A stretch of DNA of 64,000 nt from Poecilobothrus nobilitatus. Lineage: Eukaryota > Arthropoda > Insecta > Diptera > Dolichopodidae. The position numbers were made by a program, and so were the translations under genes. Below, piece after piece: positions 1-9,275 of the stretch. Position 1 is the stretch's first letter. Each line of letters starts with the position of its first letter. The stretch is taken from positions 48,255,445 through 48,319,444 of the forward strand of contig OX352772.1 in assembly GCA_947095535.1 (NCBI GenBank), read 5' to 3'. The notes under the pieces are model-generated. The model saw only the letters and a list, made by a program, of their open reading frames with translations. It was not told the DNA's origin and did not search any database.

Positions 1-666
1 AATTCTTAGCAACACGTTAAAAAAAAATTATTTTGAAAGCAGTAACAAAAATAAAAATCATTTAAAAACATGTATTCAATTCAATTTATCCAAATTAAGT
101 TTTTTAAAAATATTTTTAAAAACCTACTGCAAACATAAAAGCAATTCAAACTAAATCAAAGCACTATGTAAATTTATGACATACGTAGATTTATGACATT
201 TAATTTAAGCTACGTAGGAATTCAGAATTGCCAGAATAGGAATTATGAATTTCGAAAAAAACTATACTACAAAGGAATTTAGAATCAAATTTACGTAGAT
301 TCTACGTAAATTATTATTACGTAGTAATTCAGAATAGGGGTGCATATTTCTAGATCAAAAATATTGATACGATGATTTTTAGAAAGTAATGATAATGATA
401 CAAGCAACAATTGGATCAAGAAGTAGATTTTATAGATTTTTAATACAATAATACTATAAAATCCACCTTGATCCAAACAAGGTCTAAAGATCTAAAGAAA
501 TAAATTTGAAGTAATTCAGTTATACTGTAATTAGAAACTATTTATTTAAGAGTTTTGATTATTCTATTTATTAAAATTAAATATTAATTAAATCAAAATC
601 AAGTTTTTCTTTTTTCTGTTAAATTAAAATGTAATAATAATAATTATAATCTATTAAAAATATAAA
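1..666. other. AT-rich flank with short ACGTAG palindromes
   Basis: No gene is visible here. The word TACGTAG occurs about five times between 180 and 325. At 288-312 there is a palindrome with 11-base arms (AATTTACGTAG and its complement) around a 3-base centre. Near-copies of AATTCAGAAT follow several of these words. This looks like the remnant of a small inverted-repeat element. An open frame on the minus strand at 291-476 has no coding character. Confidence 0.4.
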
Positions 667-1524
667 TTATTTTTTGGTTGATTTCTTTTTTCGTAATTTT
701 GATACACATATAAATATGCATATAGTAAAACTGATTGCAATTGCTCCAGCAATAATTGTTATAATATAAAAATGTCGATCCTCTGGAAAAATAATACTAC
801 GAATAAATTCTCTTCGTTTTTTTGAATTTTGATATTCTTGTATTGATGTTGGAATTATACAAAGTGTTGGTAAAATTGGTTTAAAAATATCTCTTGTTGA
901 AATCCAAAGTAAATTAGCTAAATATAAACCGCATAATTCATTTGTTTGTAAAAAATAACAATTAACAATATTAATAAAAGTTTCACATAATTCAGTATGA
1001 TTTGTATTTTCAAACCAATCTGGCGGCCCTTCACAATCCATATAACTGACAGAAAGTTCTCGTAAACAATCACTATATTCTTTTAATTCATTTAAATTCT
1101 TAATACAAACATTTTTATGATATTCTTTAACTGATGCATAAAGTTTCGCAAATAAATTATTTGTTTCATCATTTGGTATACAAGATTTTGTTTCTTCTTC
1201 AACAGTTCGTATCATTTGACTTAATTGATGACACATTGTTGTTATTTTATTACTTGCTGTTAAAATAATTATTCTTTCAGGACTTGTTATTTCAAATTTA
1301 GCTAAATGTACTAAAATAATATTATCTTCACAAAGTTCCGAATTTTTATTTCTATTAGGATTTCTTATTTGAATAGATTTAATTTCTTTTATATTTTCTT
1401 CATCATTGTCATCAGTTAGACCATATATAAGAGATCTTAAAAATGTATCACCAATTATTCCATAACTACTGTTTACAAAATAAAATATAAATAATAAAAA
1501 AGAAAATAAATATTTAAAATACAT
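667..1524 (-). CDS. Secreted-type single-pass membrane protein with ten-cysteine ectodomain
   Basis: The protein is 285 residues long and read without introns; the stop is the TTA at 667-669. The open frame extends two codons upstream to a TTG, but the first ATG is at 1522-1524 and is the eukaryotic start. Residues 1-22 form a hydrophobic signal peptide ending in VNSSYG. The ectodomain has cysteines at about 65, 98, 115, 140, 153, 164, 180, 189, 198 and 222, including a DCEGPPDWFEN segment (163-172) and an NHT glycosylation site at 175. Residues 252-273 are a membrane helix, followed by a short lysine-rich cytoplasmic tail, so a type I membrane protein is expected. The spacing loosely recalls small cysteine-rich ectodomains such as DUF19/T20D4.11-like proteins, but this is a weak resemblance and the function is unknown. 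The intact frame in such AT-rich DNA argues for a real gene. Confidence 0.85.
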   Translation of the reverse strand: MYFKYLFSFLLFIFYFVNSSYGIIGDTFLRSLIYGLTDDNDEENIKEIKSIQIRNPNRNKNSELCEDNIILVHLAKFEITSPERIIILTASNKITTMCHQLSQMIRTVEEETKSCIPNDETNNLFAKLYASVKEYHKNVCIKNLNELKEYSDCLRELSVSYMDCEGPPDWFENTNHTELCETFINIVNCYFLQTNELCGLYLANLLWISTRDIFKPILPTLCIIPTSIQEYQNSKKRREFIRSIIFPEDRHFYIITIIAGAIAISFTICIFICVSKLRKKKSTKK

Positions 1525-3086
1525 TTTCAATTAAATTATAAATTAAAATTGAAATTTTATAATTTTTAAATTAAAATATCAAATGGATTTTTTTGTATTT
1601 AGAAAATATTGATTGATTAAAATATCAATTAAATATATAAAATATTTTTTAAGGACTATTTCAAGGATCATTCCACAAACCTTTACACAAACCTGTAACT
1701 TTATACCTTTTGTTCCGAAAATATATATACATTTTTTACTTTAAGAAAAAGTATTTACAATTTAAGTGCAAGCAATTTCTTTTTAATTGCAAGTAAATTT
1801 TTTTTTAGAGCACGTTTCCCTTTTTAAGTTCAACCAATGTAGTTCAAGAGTGTATTGTTTTAAATTTTATAAAAAAAAACCTTTGTATATCTCTTGTAGT
1901 CTGTGAAAAATTTATAATTTCTAAATAAGAGTAATACGAGTATCCCTACACATAATTAAAATTATATAATTAGTTATAACAATTACAAACTATACCTAAA
2001 TACAAAAACTTGCATTTAAAAACGAAATACTTGTACTTAAATATGAAAACTTGCATTTGAAATGAAAATACTTGTATTTAAATATTTGCAAAAAAACTTG
2101 CATTTAAAGTGAAAATCTTTTTTCTTAAAGTAAAAAAAGTATATATAAATTGTTGTTATTTAATAAAATCACAGTAAATCAATTCTTTTCTATCATAAGG
2201 TATGGATTAATCTATGGAGACATAATCTACAAGCCTTTGTTTGGAACTCTCATAAATGATAGAATTTTATTACTTTTCTTGAATCCAATTTTCTTAATTT
2301 TAACGTTTTACTAATTCTATACAATTACATTTTACTTGTGTAATTTTTAATTGGCTTCTTCTCGCATAATTTTTGCATTTACTAACGGCAATAATTTTGA
2401 ATAAGGATATAAGTTTATAGCTAGTTATTTTTTGTATTCTTCCCTTATTCATTATTTCCCTTCCCTTATTCCATTATTTTCATTTTAAGCTACACCCAAA
2501 TATAGGGTGTGATTGTGAATTGAAAAAGACTGCATTTTAAAATAGACAAATAGTAAATCTGTAGTAATTATATGAGTATGAAAAATCTTTTATAAACTTC
2601 ATTAATTCTACTTGTTATGTTTTCAAAAAAATTATATATTGCACCCAGAAATTGTACACACCATAAAACGATTATTTGAAGCAGTATCTCAAGAAGTGAG
2701 ATATCACTACGTTTATGTTACCACGATCAATAGTTGTAGCAACAAGTTCTACTCTGAAGAATACATTTACAAGTTATATATTCATAAATTTTTTATCGAG
2801 GTGCTTCATTTTTAGAATCCCAATAGATAGGATTCAACAATTCAAAACAAAACAACAAAAAATTCAATGATAATTACATATTCACTTTTTTTTAACCATA
2901 ACTCTTAACTAATTTGTATTATTAAAGTTGACCAAAGGTTATTCCCAACCTAAGCTCTGGTCTACGTAATGTTTTTTTTAGTTTTTTTCTTTTATCTATT
3001 AAGGCTATATGCTAAAGCGTTAGTAATCACTGATCTTTAGATTCGCAGTGCACTTTTAAACATAGAGATTTTATTTTAAAAAAAAA
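1525..3086. other. Upstream flank of the membrane-protein gene; no further gene seen
   Basis: Any promoter of the 667-1524 gene should lie here, but TATA-like words are everywhere and cannot be ranked. The only ordered structure is the minisatellite at about 2005-2120, described separately. The open frame at 2612-2815 has no domain, Kozak context or splice support. Confidence 0.4.
2005..2120. repeat. Short degenerate minisatellite
   Basis: The word ACTTGCATTT recurs at about 2007, 2048 and 2094, each time followed by a GAAA-rich segment, and for the first two units also by ACTTGTAYTTAAATAT. The period is about 41-46 bases, with roughly two and a half diverged units. Confidence 0.55.
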
Positions 3087-3300
3087 TTGATATTATGTTT
3101 TGTTAGATTTATGCCACGATGATATTATTCTGCTGGAAGAAGTTTGGAAAATTTCTTTAATTCATACCAGATAGTTCACCTAAATCTTTAAAAAAGAAAC
3201 TATCAAGATACTTTCGTCTTTTTCTTGACAGATTCTGGGGCAGGTGAAGAGAGATTGCTTGACGTTGTCTATAGCATCAATTCTTTTGCAAAATCAATAG
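3087..3300 (-). repeat. Dispersed repeat family R3, copy 1
   Basis: Read on the minus strand, this segment contains GATTTAGGTGAACT and later ATCATCGTGGCATAAATC. It aligns with 37985-38240 (plus), and more distantly with 56180-56340 (plus). The three copies share the order of their words but are well diverged. No coding frame is preserved and the class is unknown. Confidence 0.5.
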
Positions 3301-4444
3301 TTAAGATCCACATTCATATCTAATATTCTAGTATACCTATAACAAACAGACAACGTCTTATTTCAGCTATAGACAGACAGAGTATACATTTTGGTCTTTT
3401 TAAATTTAAATACAGCAGTATGAGTTTATTTTTCCTGTAGATTATTTCTGGAAATTATCGCTTTTTAGCCAACGTTTAGCTAATGTTACAAGTTTGGGAT
3501 TATCTTTTAAAATATCAAAACATTTTCTATTATTCCATATTAAAAAAATTACATTATACATAATTTAAATAAAAATTGTTTTGCGACCTTATTTTTTACA
3601 ACTGTTTCGCGTTTTAGACATTAAGTTTTTTTTTGTATCCAAAAGTTTTCATTCAAAAACAAACTAACACTTTGTTATATATTTTGCTCTTTAGTCTTTA
3701 TTCACTTCCTATACTTTTCCATACCTCATTATATAATAACAAATGTCCTTAACCGATATGATTTTGGAATCAATATCTTCACGAAATTTTGATTGAAATT
3801 TTTTTTTTTTATATGTATATGTATGTCAAACTAAGTGATAACTACGTCATAATGCTTCAATTGAACTAACAAAGCAATTGCTAGTAGAAGAAAAAAAAAT
3901 TACGCGTTGATAAACACTAGCCAAAGCTTATCACTGAAATAATAATTTAGGACAAATTATTTAAAAAATTTATTTAATAAACAAAATATTAAAACTTATC
4001 AACATATTAAAACTATTTTCAGATCGGTTATTGAACTTCAAAATTTTTGTTTTAAATGATTAGAAAGTTTTTTTCAAATAATTGAATTTCATTTTAAAAT
4101 TATAATCTATTTATTGTTAAATATTTATTTGTAGTCCAAAGGAAATGTCTAAAAAAAAACAAAAAATTGGAATGTTTTATGTACAAATCAGATTTTTATT
4201 TGCTGTTTAATTTTAAAAAGCCTTTCAAAATATTTTGTCTCGGCCAAAAAAACACAAATGCTCAGTCTATTACGATTTGTTGATAAATCGCAGATCGCAA
4301 ATATTTTTTATAATAAATTATACATTGTTGTTCTAGATTCATTTTTTACTCAATTTTGTTGCGTACAAGAATTCTGATCAGAAAAATTTTTTTGTTAAGG
4401 TTTGTCTATTTAGGAGATTACGTTTAATGAAAAATTGAGTACAA
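3301..4444. other. AT-rich intergenic sequence, nothing recognised
   Basis: Both strands were read. There is no ATG frame with coding character, no tRNA-like box and no clear repeat. Poly-A and poly-T runs dominate. Confidence 0.4.
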
Positions 4445-4641
4445 TTTCTTTTTGTTTTAAGGTTCGCTCCCCAGCCATATAAATATGACAAGGAAATTAC
4501 ACAGCCTTTCCTTTTCAGGCGTGACTGTAAATGTTGTAGGGGGGAATTATTCTTGCGACGTATGTGGGACTTGAACCTACACTCCTTCGGTGTTTGCAGC
4601 GCATTTTATACGCTCTTACTAACTAGAGCCACCGAGGTCCC
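4445..4641 (-). mobile_element. tRNA-derived SINE, family 1
   Basis: On the minus strand the element begins GGGACCTCGGTGGC. It has an A-box-like TGGCTCTAGTTAGTAAGAG and a B-box-like GGTTCAAGTCC, then a tRNA-unrelated body with CAGTCACGCCTGAAAAGG and GGCTGTGTAATTTCC. It ends in an A-rich tail, seen as T runs at 4445-4458. The same head and body recur at 7892-8103 and 39225-39383, and in weaker form at 19007-19150. The folded tRNA head lacks a matched acceptor stem, so it is not a working tRNA gene. Confidence 0.8.
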
Positions 4642-5275
4642 TTTGGTACAATTCATATAACTATAATAACTAAAGTTCGAAAATAATTTTGATTGAATTA
4701 GACAAAGTAAAAAGAGTATACCTTTAGGGGCTTATAAAACTTTTATGATATTTAGTATAAATTTATTCTAGTATATGTAAGTACTTAAGCACTATATTAG
4801 TTTTAAATATATGAAATTTATTTTTTTAATTTTTTTCAATTTCAATTCTCATTACACCTAGGCATGATTTAAATAGTTACTATTTTATTATTACTTATAT
4901 ATGTATGAAGTATTTATTTTTTGATTTATAACTCATACAATTTTATTCAAATTTATTGTTATAATTAAAAGTCAACGGTTATTTCTATTTTAAGTCACGT
5001 ATTATCTATATTCTTTGATTAGATAGAAAAGAAGTTTGGAACTGAATATAATAGGATAGAAGTTGTGTTGTCTAAAAAACGATTTTCTAAGATGTATTGC
5101 TACTCGAAGAATTTTTTATTTTGTCTACTTATTTTAATACGATTTTTCTCACTTTACTATATAAACTAAAAGTGCTGCTACAATCAAATCCAATTTTAGG
5201 TAAATAAGTCCAAGATTTAGGTAGGTTTATAAAAGATTCTAGAATTTCTTTTTTCATTTATTTTGTTTTTCTCAG
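4642..5275. other. AT-rich sequence ending in a strong splice acceptor
   Basis: No gene is seen up to about 5240. The end is a long pyrimidine tract, about 5246-5273, closing in TTTTTCTCAG at 5275. This is an almost ideal 3' splice site on the plus strand, so the stretch may be intronic to the small reading frames that follow. Confidence 0.35.
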
Positions 5276-5280
5276 AGAAA

Positions 5281-5343
5281 ATGAATGTCACAGAAAAATT
5301 GTTTGAAGAAGTAAAAAGAAATCCTGTATCCTCTATTATATAA
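5281..5343 (+). CDS. Possible 20-residue reading frame behind a splice acceptor
   Basis: The frame begins MNVTEKLFEEVKRN and ends at the TAA at 5341-5343. Its ATG has good context (GAGAAAATGAATG) and lies six bases after the acceptor at 5275. Residues are amphipathic and mixed, unlike random AT-rich translation. It could be a micropeptide, or the last coding segment of a spliced gene, because the frame is open back to the acceptor. Its length gives little statistical support. Confidence 0.25.
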   Translation: MNVTEKLFEEVKRNPVSSII

Positions 5344-5419
5344 AAAAAAGAAAAAAATATTTCAATATTTCACAGTATTATTTACAAACTTCATAAACAA
5401 AACAAATATCAACAAAACA

Positions 5420-5506
5420 ATGAATGACATTTTTACGCTTCTAAACGTTTTCATTGTAGTAGCATTTTTTGTACACTACGCAAATCGGCGACCTAAATGG
5501 GTTTAA
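5420..5506 (+). CDS. Possible 28-residue membrane micropeptide
   Basis: The frame starts at an ATG in A-rich Kozak-like context (CAAAACAATGAATG) and ends at the TAA at 5504-5506. It has a short polar start (MND), about 18 hydrophobic residues from IFTLLNVF to FVHYA, and a cationic tail NRRPKWV. That is the layout of insect single-helix micropeptides such as the sarcolamban class, but I see no sequence identity to a known one. It lies 76 bases after the frame at 5281-5343 and could share its transcript. A further acceptor lies at 5852. Chance is a real alternative. Confidence 0.3.
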   Translation: MNDIFTLLNVFIVVAFFVHYANRRPKWV

Positions 5507-6097
5507 AAATACTTTGAATTCTAACTATGCATAGCAAAAGTTTTTTTTTTTTTTTTTTTAAATAATTATCAAATGTTTACGTTTTTTGACGTCTTCGATA
5601 TACTCAAAATGAATGAAATGCCTATGAAATTTTGAAATGTCAAAATGTATTTTTGAATTCCATATTAAAGTATTATGGGCATATTGTTTGCGTCGAGTAT
5701 ATAAGCGGATTTTATTTAATTGAACTAGAAGTTTGCATTAATGAAGTTATTGCATTTTTTCAATGATATTTTTTACATTACAAACGAAAATTATTTAACT
5801 ATATAATAACATTTTCAAATTAATTTAATACAATCTCTTTTGTTTTTTGTAGATTGCGTTGGATTAAGAAAAAAAACATTTAGATGAACTTTTGTGTTGA
5901 AAGAAAATGCGTGTATTTAACAAACAGAACAAATATGTAAAAAAAACAAATAAAAAATAATCTAAAGCGTTCATATAAATATAATTACAGATACACATTT
6001 CAATTCTTTTAATTGCTCAGTTAATTTAAAGTATAGATGAGAAAATTTTTCATTATTAAAGTGTTAGCATAATCCATTTTTTTATTTGAATTTTTTG
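5507..6097. other. AT-rich sequence with poly-T run and a second acceptor-like site
   Basis: A T run of about 20 bases lies near 5540-5559. At 5833-5852 the sequence CTCTTTTGTTTTTTGTAG is a good 3' splice acceptor, but the frame after it closes within ten codons (LRWIKKKNI then TAG). Nothing else is recognised. Confidence 0.35.
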
Positions 6098-6814
6098 TTC
6101 CAGCACTATTTCAAAAAAAAAAATTTGACTATTATTTTTACTCTGTTCGTCGTTTCATCCGTCCGTCTGTTTACAAAACTTCTACACCATTAAAGATGGA
6201 CACCATGGGTGGATCCCATAAAAAATTAATGTTGCAGAACTTTCTTATATAGCCTCATCCACTACGGAGCTAAAGCCGCTCAAATTTAAAAAATATCCTG
6301 TTTTTAAATGTGTATATCTAAAGTTCTGCTTAACTGTTTTTCAATTTAAAAACTTCATTCGGCAGGACCTTTTTTTTCCTTTATAAATCAATATGAAAAT
6401 TATACATTTTTTCTAAATTTAGTTATGAAGTTATAGCCTCTCAAAATTGCAAAAAAGTATATATCTTAGATTCTAAGGTTCAGGTCCTATTTTAAAATGT
6501 ATATATCTCAGATTCTGCGTAGTAATTTTACAATCTAAAAATGCTAGAAGAACAATATCAAAATTATGCAATGTTTTGTAATTTATTATTTAAATTTACA
6601 GTTTTGTGAATACAAAATTTTGAAAGAGTTTTCTTCCTTCATAACTCTGACATACTTTTAATTATAACCTTAAGATTTTAAGAGAAGAAAGAGATCTTTT
6701 CGAATTATTGTAAATTATTTCAAAAAAATGTTTACATCATCCTCTGTTTAAGGACTATTAGTGCTCAAATATTGAAATTTTGCTATTTTTAAACACCTGT
6801 AACTGTATAGGCAC

Positions 6815-6831
6815 ATTTGTTAATGGTTTTT
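6815..6831. repeat. Target-site duplication, left copy
   Basis: ATTTGTTAATGGTTTTT here is identical to 8104-8120. The pair brackets 6832-8103, and the interrupted foldback sequence resumes after the second copy. Confidence 0.8.
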
Positions 6832-6847
6832 GTTTTTTTTTGTTTTT

Positions 6848-7889
6848 TATACCCTACACATTAAGTATAGGGTATATTAATTTGGTATTATTATATTTGG
6901 TAATTATATTTGGTATGGTGTTTGTAACCACCAAAAGGAAGCGAGTCCGGTATAGACATGTATATATATTCTGAATCAGGATCACCGCCTGAATCGATTT
7001 AGCGATGTCCGTCCGTCCGTCCGTCCGTCCGTACGCACGATAACTCAAAAAATAATGATGCTATCTTGATGAAATTTATACTGTAGGTTAACAATGACTA
7101 AGGTAAGGCGGGGATTGTAAATGGACGAAATCGGACCATGCGTTCGAGTACCTCCCATACAACTCTTAAAACCTAATACGCTTATTTTCGAAATTAATAA
7201 AGATAGAAACTTAAAATTTTGTACGAGGGTGTGTTCTGAATCCCTGATATCCCCAAAATTTTAGATGAATTGGAGGAGCTGTTCGGGTACCTCCCATACA
7301 AATCCCAAAACCGAACAAGCATATATTCGAAATTAATAAAGATAGAAACTTCAAATTTGGTATTAGGGTGTTGTTTCCTGAATCCCTGATTTGCCTAAAA
7401 TTTGAGATGAATTGGAGTGGTCGTTCGGGTACCTCCCATACAACTCCCAAAACTGAACAAGCATATCTTCGAAATTAATAAAGATAGAAACTTCAAATTT
7501 GGTACTAGGGTGTTGTTTCCTGAATCCCTGATTTGTCCAAAATTTAAGATCAATTAGAATGGTTGTTCGGGTATCTGCCACACAACTCCTAAGACCAAAC
7601 AAGCATATCTTCGAAAATAATAAATATATAAACTTGAAATTTGATATAAGAATGTTCTACCCTGTTGTTGTCTCTAAAATTTGAGATTAATTGGGGTGGT
7701 GGTCCGCGTGCTTTCACACACTTCCCAAGACCTAACAAGCATATTTTCGAATTTAATAAAGATAGAAATCTGAATTTTTGTACAAAGGTTGTAAAAGCAT
7801 TTATTTTTTTAGCTTAGTTATATTAAATACCTAACTAAAATAACTTATGGATTTTTAATTTAATTTGAATTTTTTAGGTGTAGGGTATA
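6848..7889. mobile_element. Inverted-repeat element nested in the SINE
   Basis: The ends TATACCCTACAC (6848-6859) and GTGTAGGGTATA (7878-7889) are perfect 12-base inverse copies. Inside are a (TCCG)n run at about 7008-7031, a non-coding CGATAACTCAAAAAATAATG segment and five tandem units of about 140 bases. No transposase is present. An outer TA or TATA duplication is possible, but it cannot be separated from the inverted ends. Confidence 0.5.
7133..7790. repeat. Five-unit tandem array, period about 140 bases
   Basis: A unit marked by GGGTACCTCCCATACAACTC, then AACAAGCATATCTTCGAAATTAATAAAG (in two parts), recurs at about 7151, 7290, 7432, 7574 and 7711. The middle three units are most alike, and the last two are the most diverged. 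Frames read from the minus strand of this array give repetitive products and are artefacts. Confidence 0.85.
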
Positions 7890-7891
7890 AA

Positions 7892-8103
7892 TAAGTCGGT
7901 TGCATCGACTTACTGTTACTTTTACTTGTTTTAATGCATTTCTCTGCCACATAAATGTGGACAGGAAATTACACAGCCTTTCCTGTTTAGGCGTGGCTGT
8001 AAATGTCATAAGGAGGAATAACTTTTACGAAGTGTGTGGGATTCGAACCCTCACTTCCTCGGTGTTTGCAGCGTATTTTTACCCACTAGGCCATCGAGGC
8101 CCC
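7892..8103 (-). mobile_element. tRNA-derived SINE, family 1, head and body
   Basis: On the minus strand it has GGGGCCTCGATGG, an A-box-like TGGCCTAGTGGGTAA and a B-box GGTTCGAATCC. The body shared with 4445-4641 and 39225-39383 follows, including GCCACGCCTAAACAGG and GGCTGTGTAATTTCC. A small palindrome (AAGTCG, loop, CGACTT) lies at its inner edge, about 7892-7910. This is the best preserved head in the window. Confidence 0.85.
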
Positions 8104-8120
8104 ATTTGTTAATGGTTTTT
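8104..8120. repeat. Target-site duplication, right copy
   Basis: It is identical over 17 bases to 6815-6831, and foldback family F resumes directly after it. Confidence 0.8.
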
Positions 8121-8276
8121 CTAAGTTATGTAGTGTTCCTTTAAAATTGAAGAATTTTTCACAGTTTTCCTTATTATATGAGTTTCTAAGAAAATAATTA
8201 AATTTTTGGCGTAAGTAACAATTCTAAACAGTTTCTATTGTCTTTTGGAAAATTTGCGCTTTTAAAAACCGTTGTT

Positions 8277-9266
8277 TTACTTTCTGCCTTGTTTGCTTTT
8301 TTTTTCTGTATCATTTTAAATATTTATTGAAGTGTAGACTTAAACACTGTATTCTTATTCACAATTATATTTTTCCAATTAGAAGAAAAAAACAAATAAT
8401 AAATAATAACAAAAAATAAAAAAAATAAAAAGAGAGATATATAATTTGATTTAAAGTTTTATATAAGTCTGACCGAATTTTATTCTATCATGCAATAAAT
8501 ATATTGCATGCTATGATGTTATTAAAAATTTTCTATTATTAAGTTATAAAATTGCAATTTATGGAAGGGGAAAAAAACTACTTTTATAGTACAAATTCTT
8601 CTTGTTAACATTTTTGTATTCTTTTTTTTTTTGTTTTTTATTGCCTGAAGTATTTTAATATTATTTCCTATTTAAAAAAAGAATCTTTAGAATCTGAATT
8701 TGATATGCTTGTTAATTGGGAAATAATTCACATCAAAATATATATGATGTAAAACATTAATGAGACTATAAGAATATAATCTGACATATTTATGATAATC
8801 CATTCTTTCTGTTTGTTTATAAGATGCCGGTTTTAAGTTACATGTTTTTTGGCAAAAAAAAAAAGAGAAATGAAAAATATTTTTTGTATTAAATTCAAAT
8901 AAGAAAAAGAAAACACTTTTAATTGAAGAAATACAAGAAGTATATATATATAGTTTTTGCATATACCATGTAATATATTTAGGTTACTCATATAAAGATT
9001 GTTTATTTACTTAATCATTTCTTGTTGACCTATTTTACTTGGTTATTTTTTTATAATTATCTTTTAATATGTTTTATATTTTTTTTTAAGATTTTTCAAT
9101 TACAATCAATTAATGTTGTAAACAAATATTTTTCTATTTGATAAAAAATTTCAAAATTAATTAATTAAAATAATAGTTATATGAAAGAGTTTGTTTTTAA
9201 ATAGCTTTAATTAATTTGTAGTTATACTTGCGCTTTTAATTTATTTATTGTAAATCATCCATAACC
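8277..9266. other. AT-rich intergenic sequence
   Basis: Nothing coding is recognised. A short hairpin with a 9-base stem (CATGCAATA, loop, TATTGCATG) lies at 8489-8510. The minus-strand frame at 8687-8962 is low-complexity and has no domain. Confidence 0.35.
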
Positions 9267-9275
9267 ACAATAGTC

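Larger units (their letters stand above)
6832..8103 (-). mobile_element. Composite SINE insertion, 1.27 kb
   Basis: On the minus strand the block starts with a tRNA-derived head (8103 inward) and ends with an A-rich tail (T-rich 6832-6848), followed by the target duplication. This is the layout of one target-primed retrotransposition. Its middle (6848-7889) has its own inverted ends and tandem repeats. It is either a second element nested in the SINE or part of a chimeric retroposon. Confidence 0.65.
6098..8276 (+). mobile_element. Foldback family F, copy 1, split by a later insertion
   Basis: The left part (6098-6831) holds CAGCACTATTTC, an A run, then a CTCTGTTCGTC...CCGTCCGTCTGTTTACAAAACTTCTACACC segment. 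The right part (8121-8276) ends in TTTTGGAAAATTTGCGC and TTTTAAAAACCGTTG. Both parts match, in reverse, the intact copy at 41141-41977, whose two ends are inverted. The middle (6832-8103) is a separate insertion bounded by a 17-base duplication. No transposase frame exists. The family is non-autonomous, and its class is not determined. Confidence 0.65.

Noticed and set aside
1525..1530. Start of the membrane-protein gene two codons upstream (TTG)
   Set aside because: TTG is not a normal eukaryotic start. The ATG at 1522-1524 directly begins the signal peptide.
7211..7602. Two 79-codon minus-strand frames with similar products
   Set aside because: They are translations of adjacent units of the 140-bp tandem array and start and stop with the repeat.
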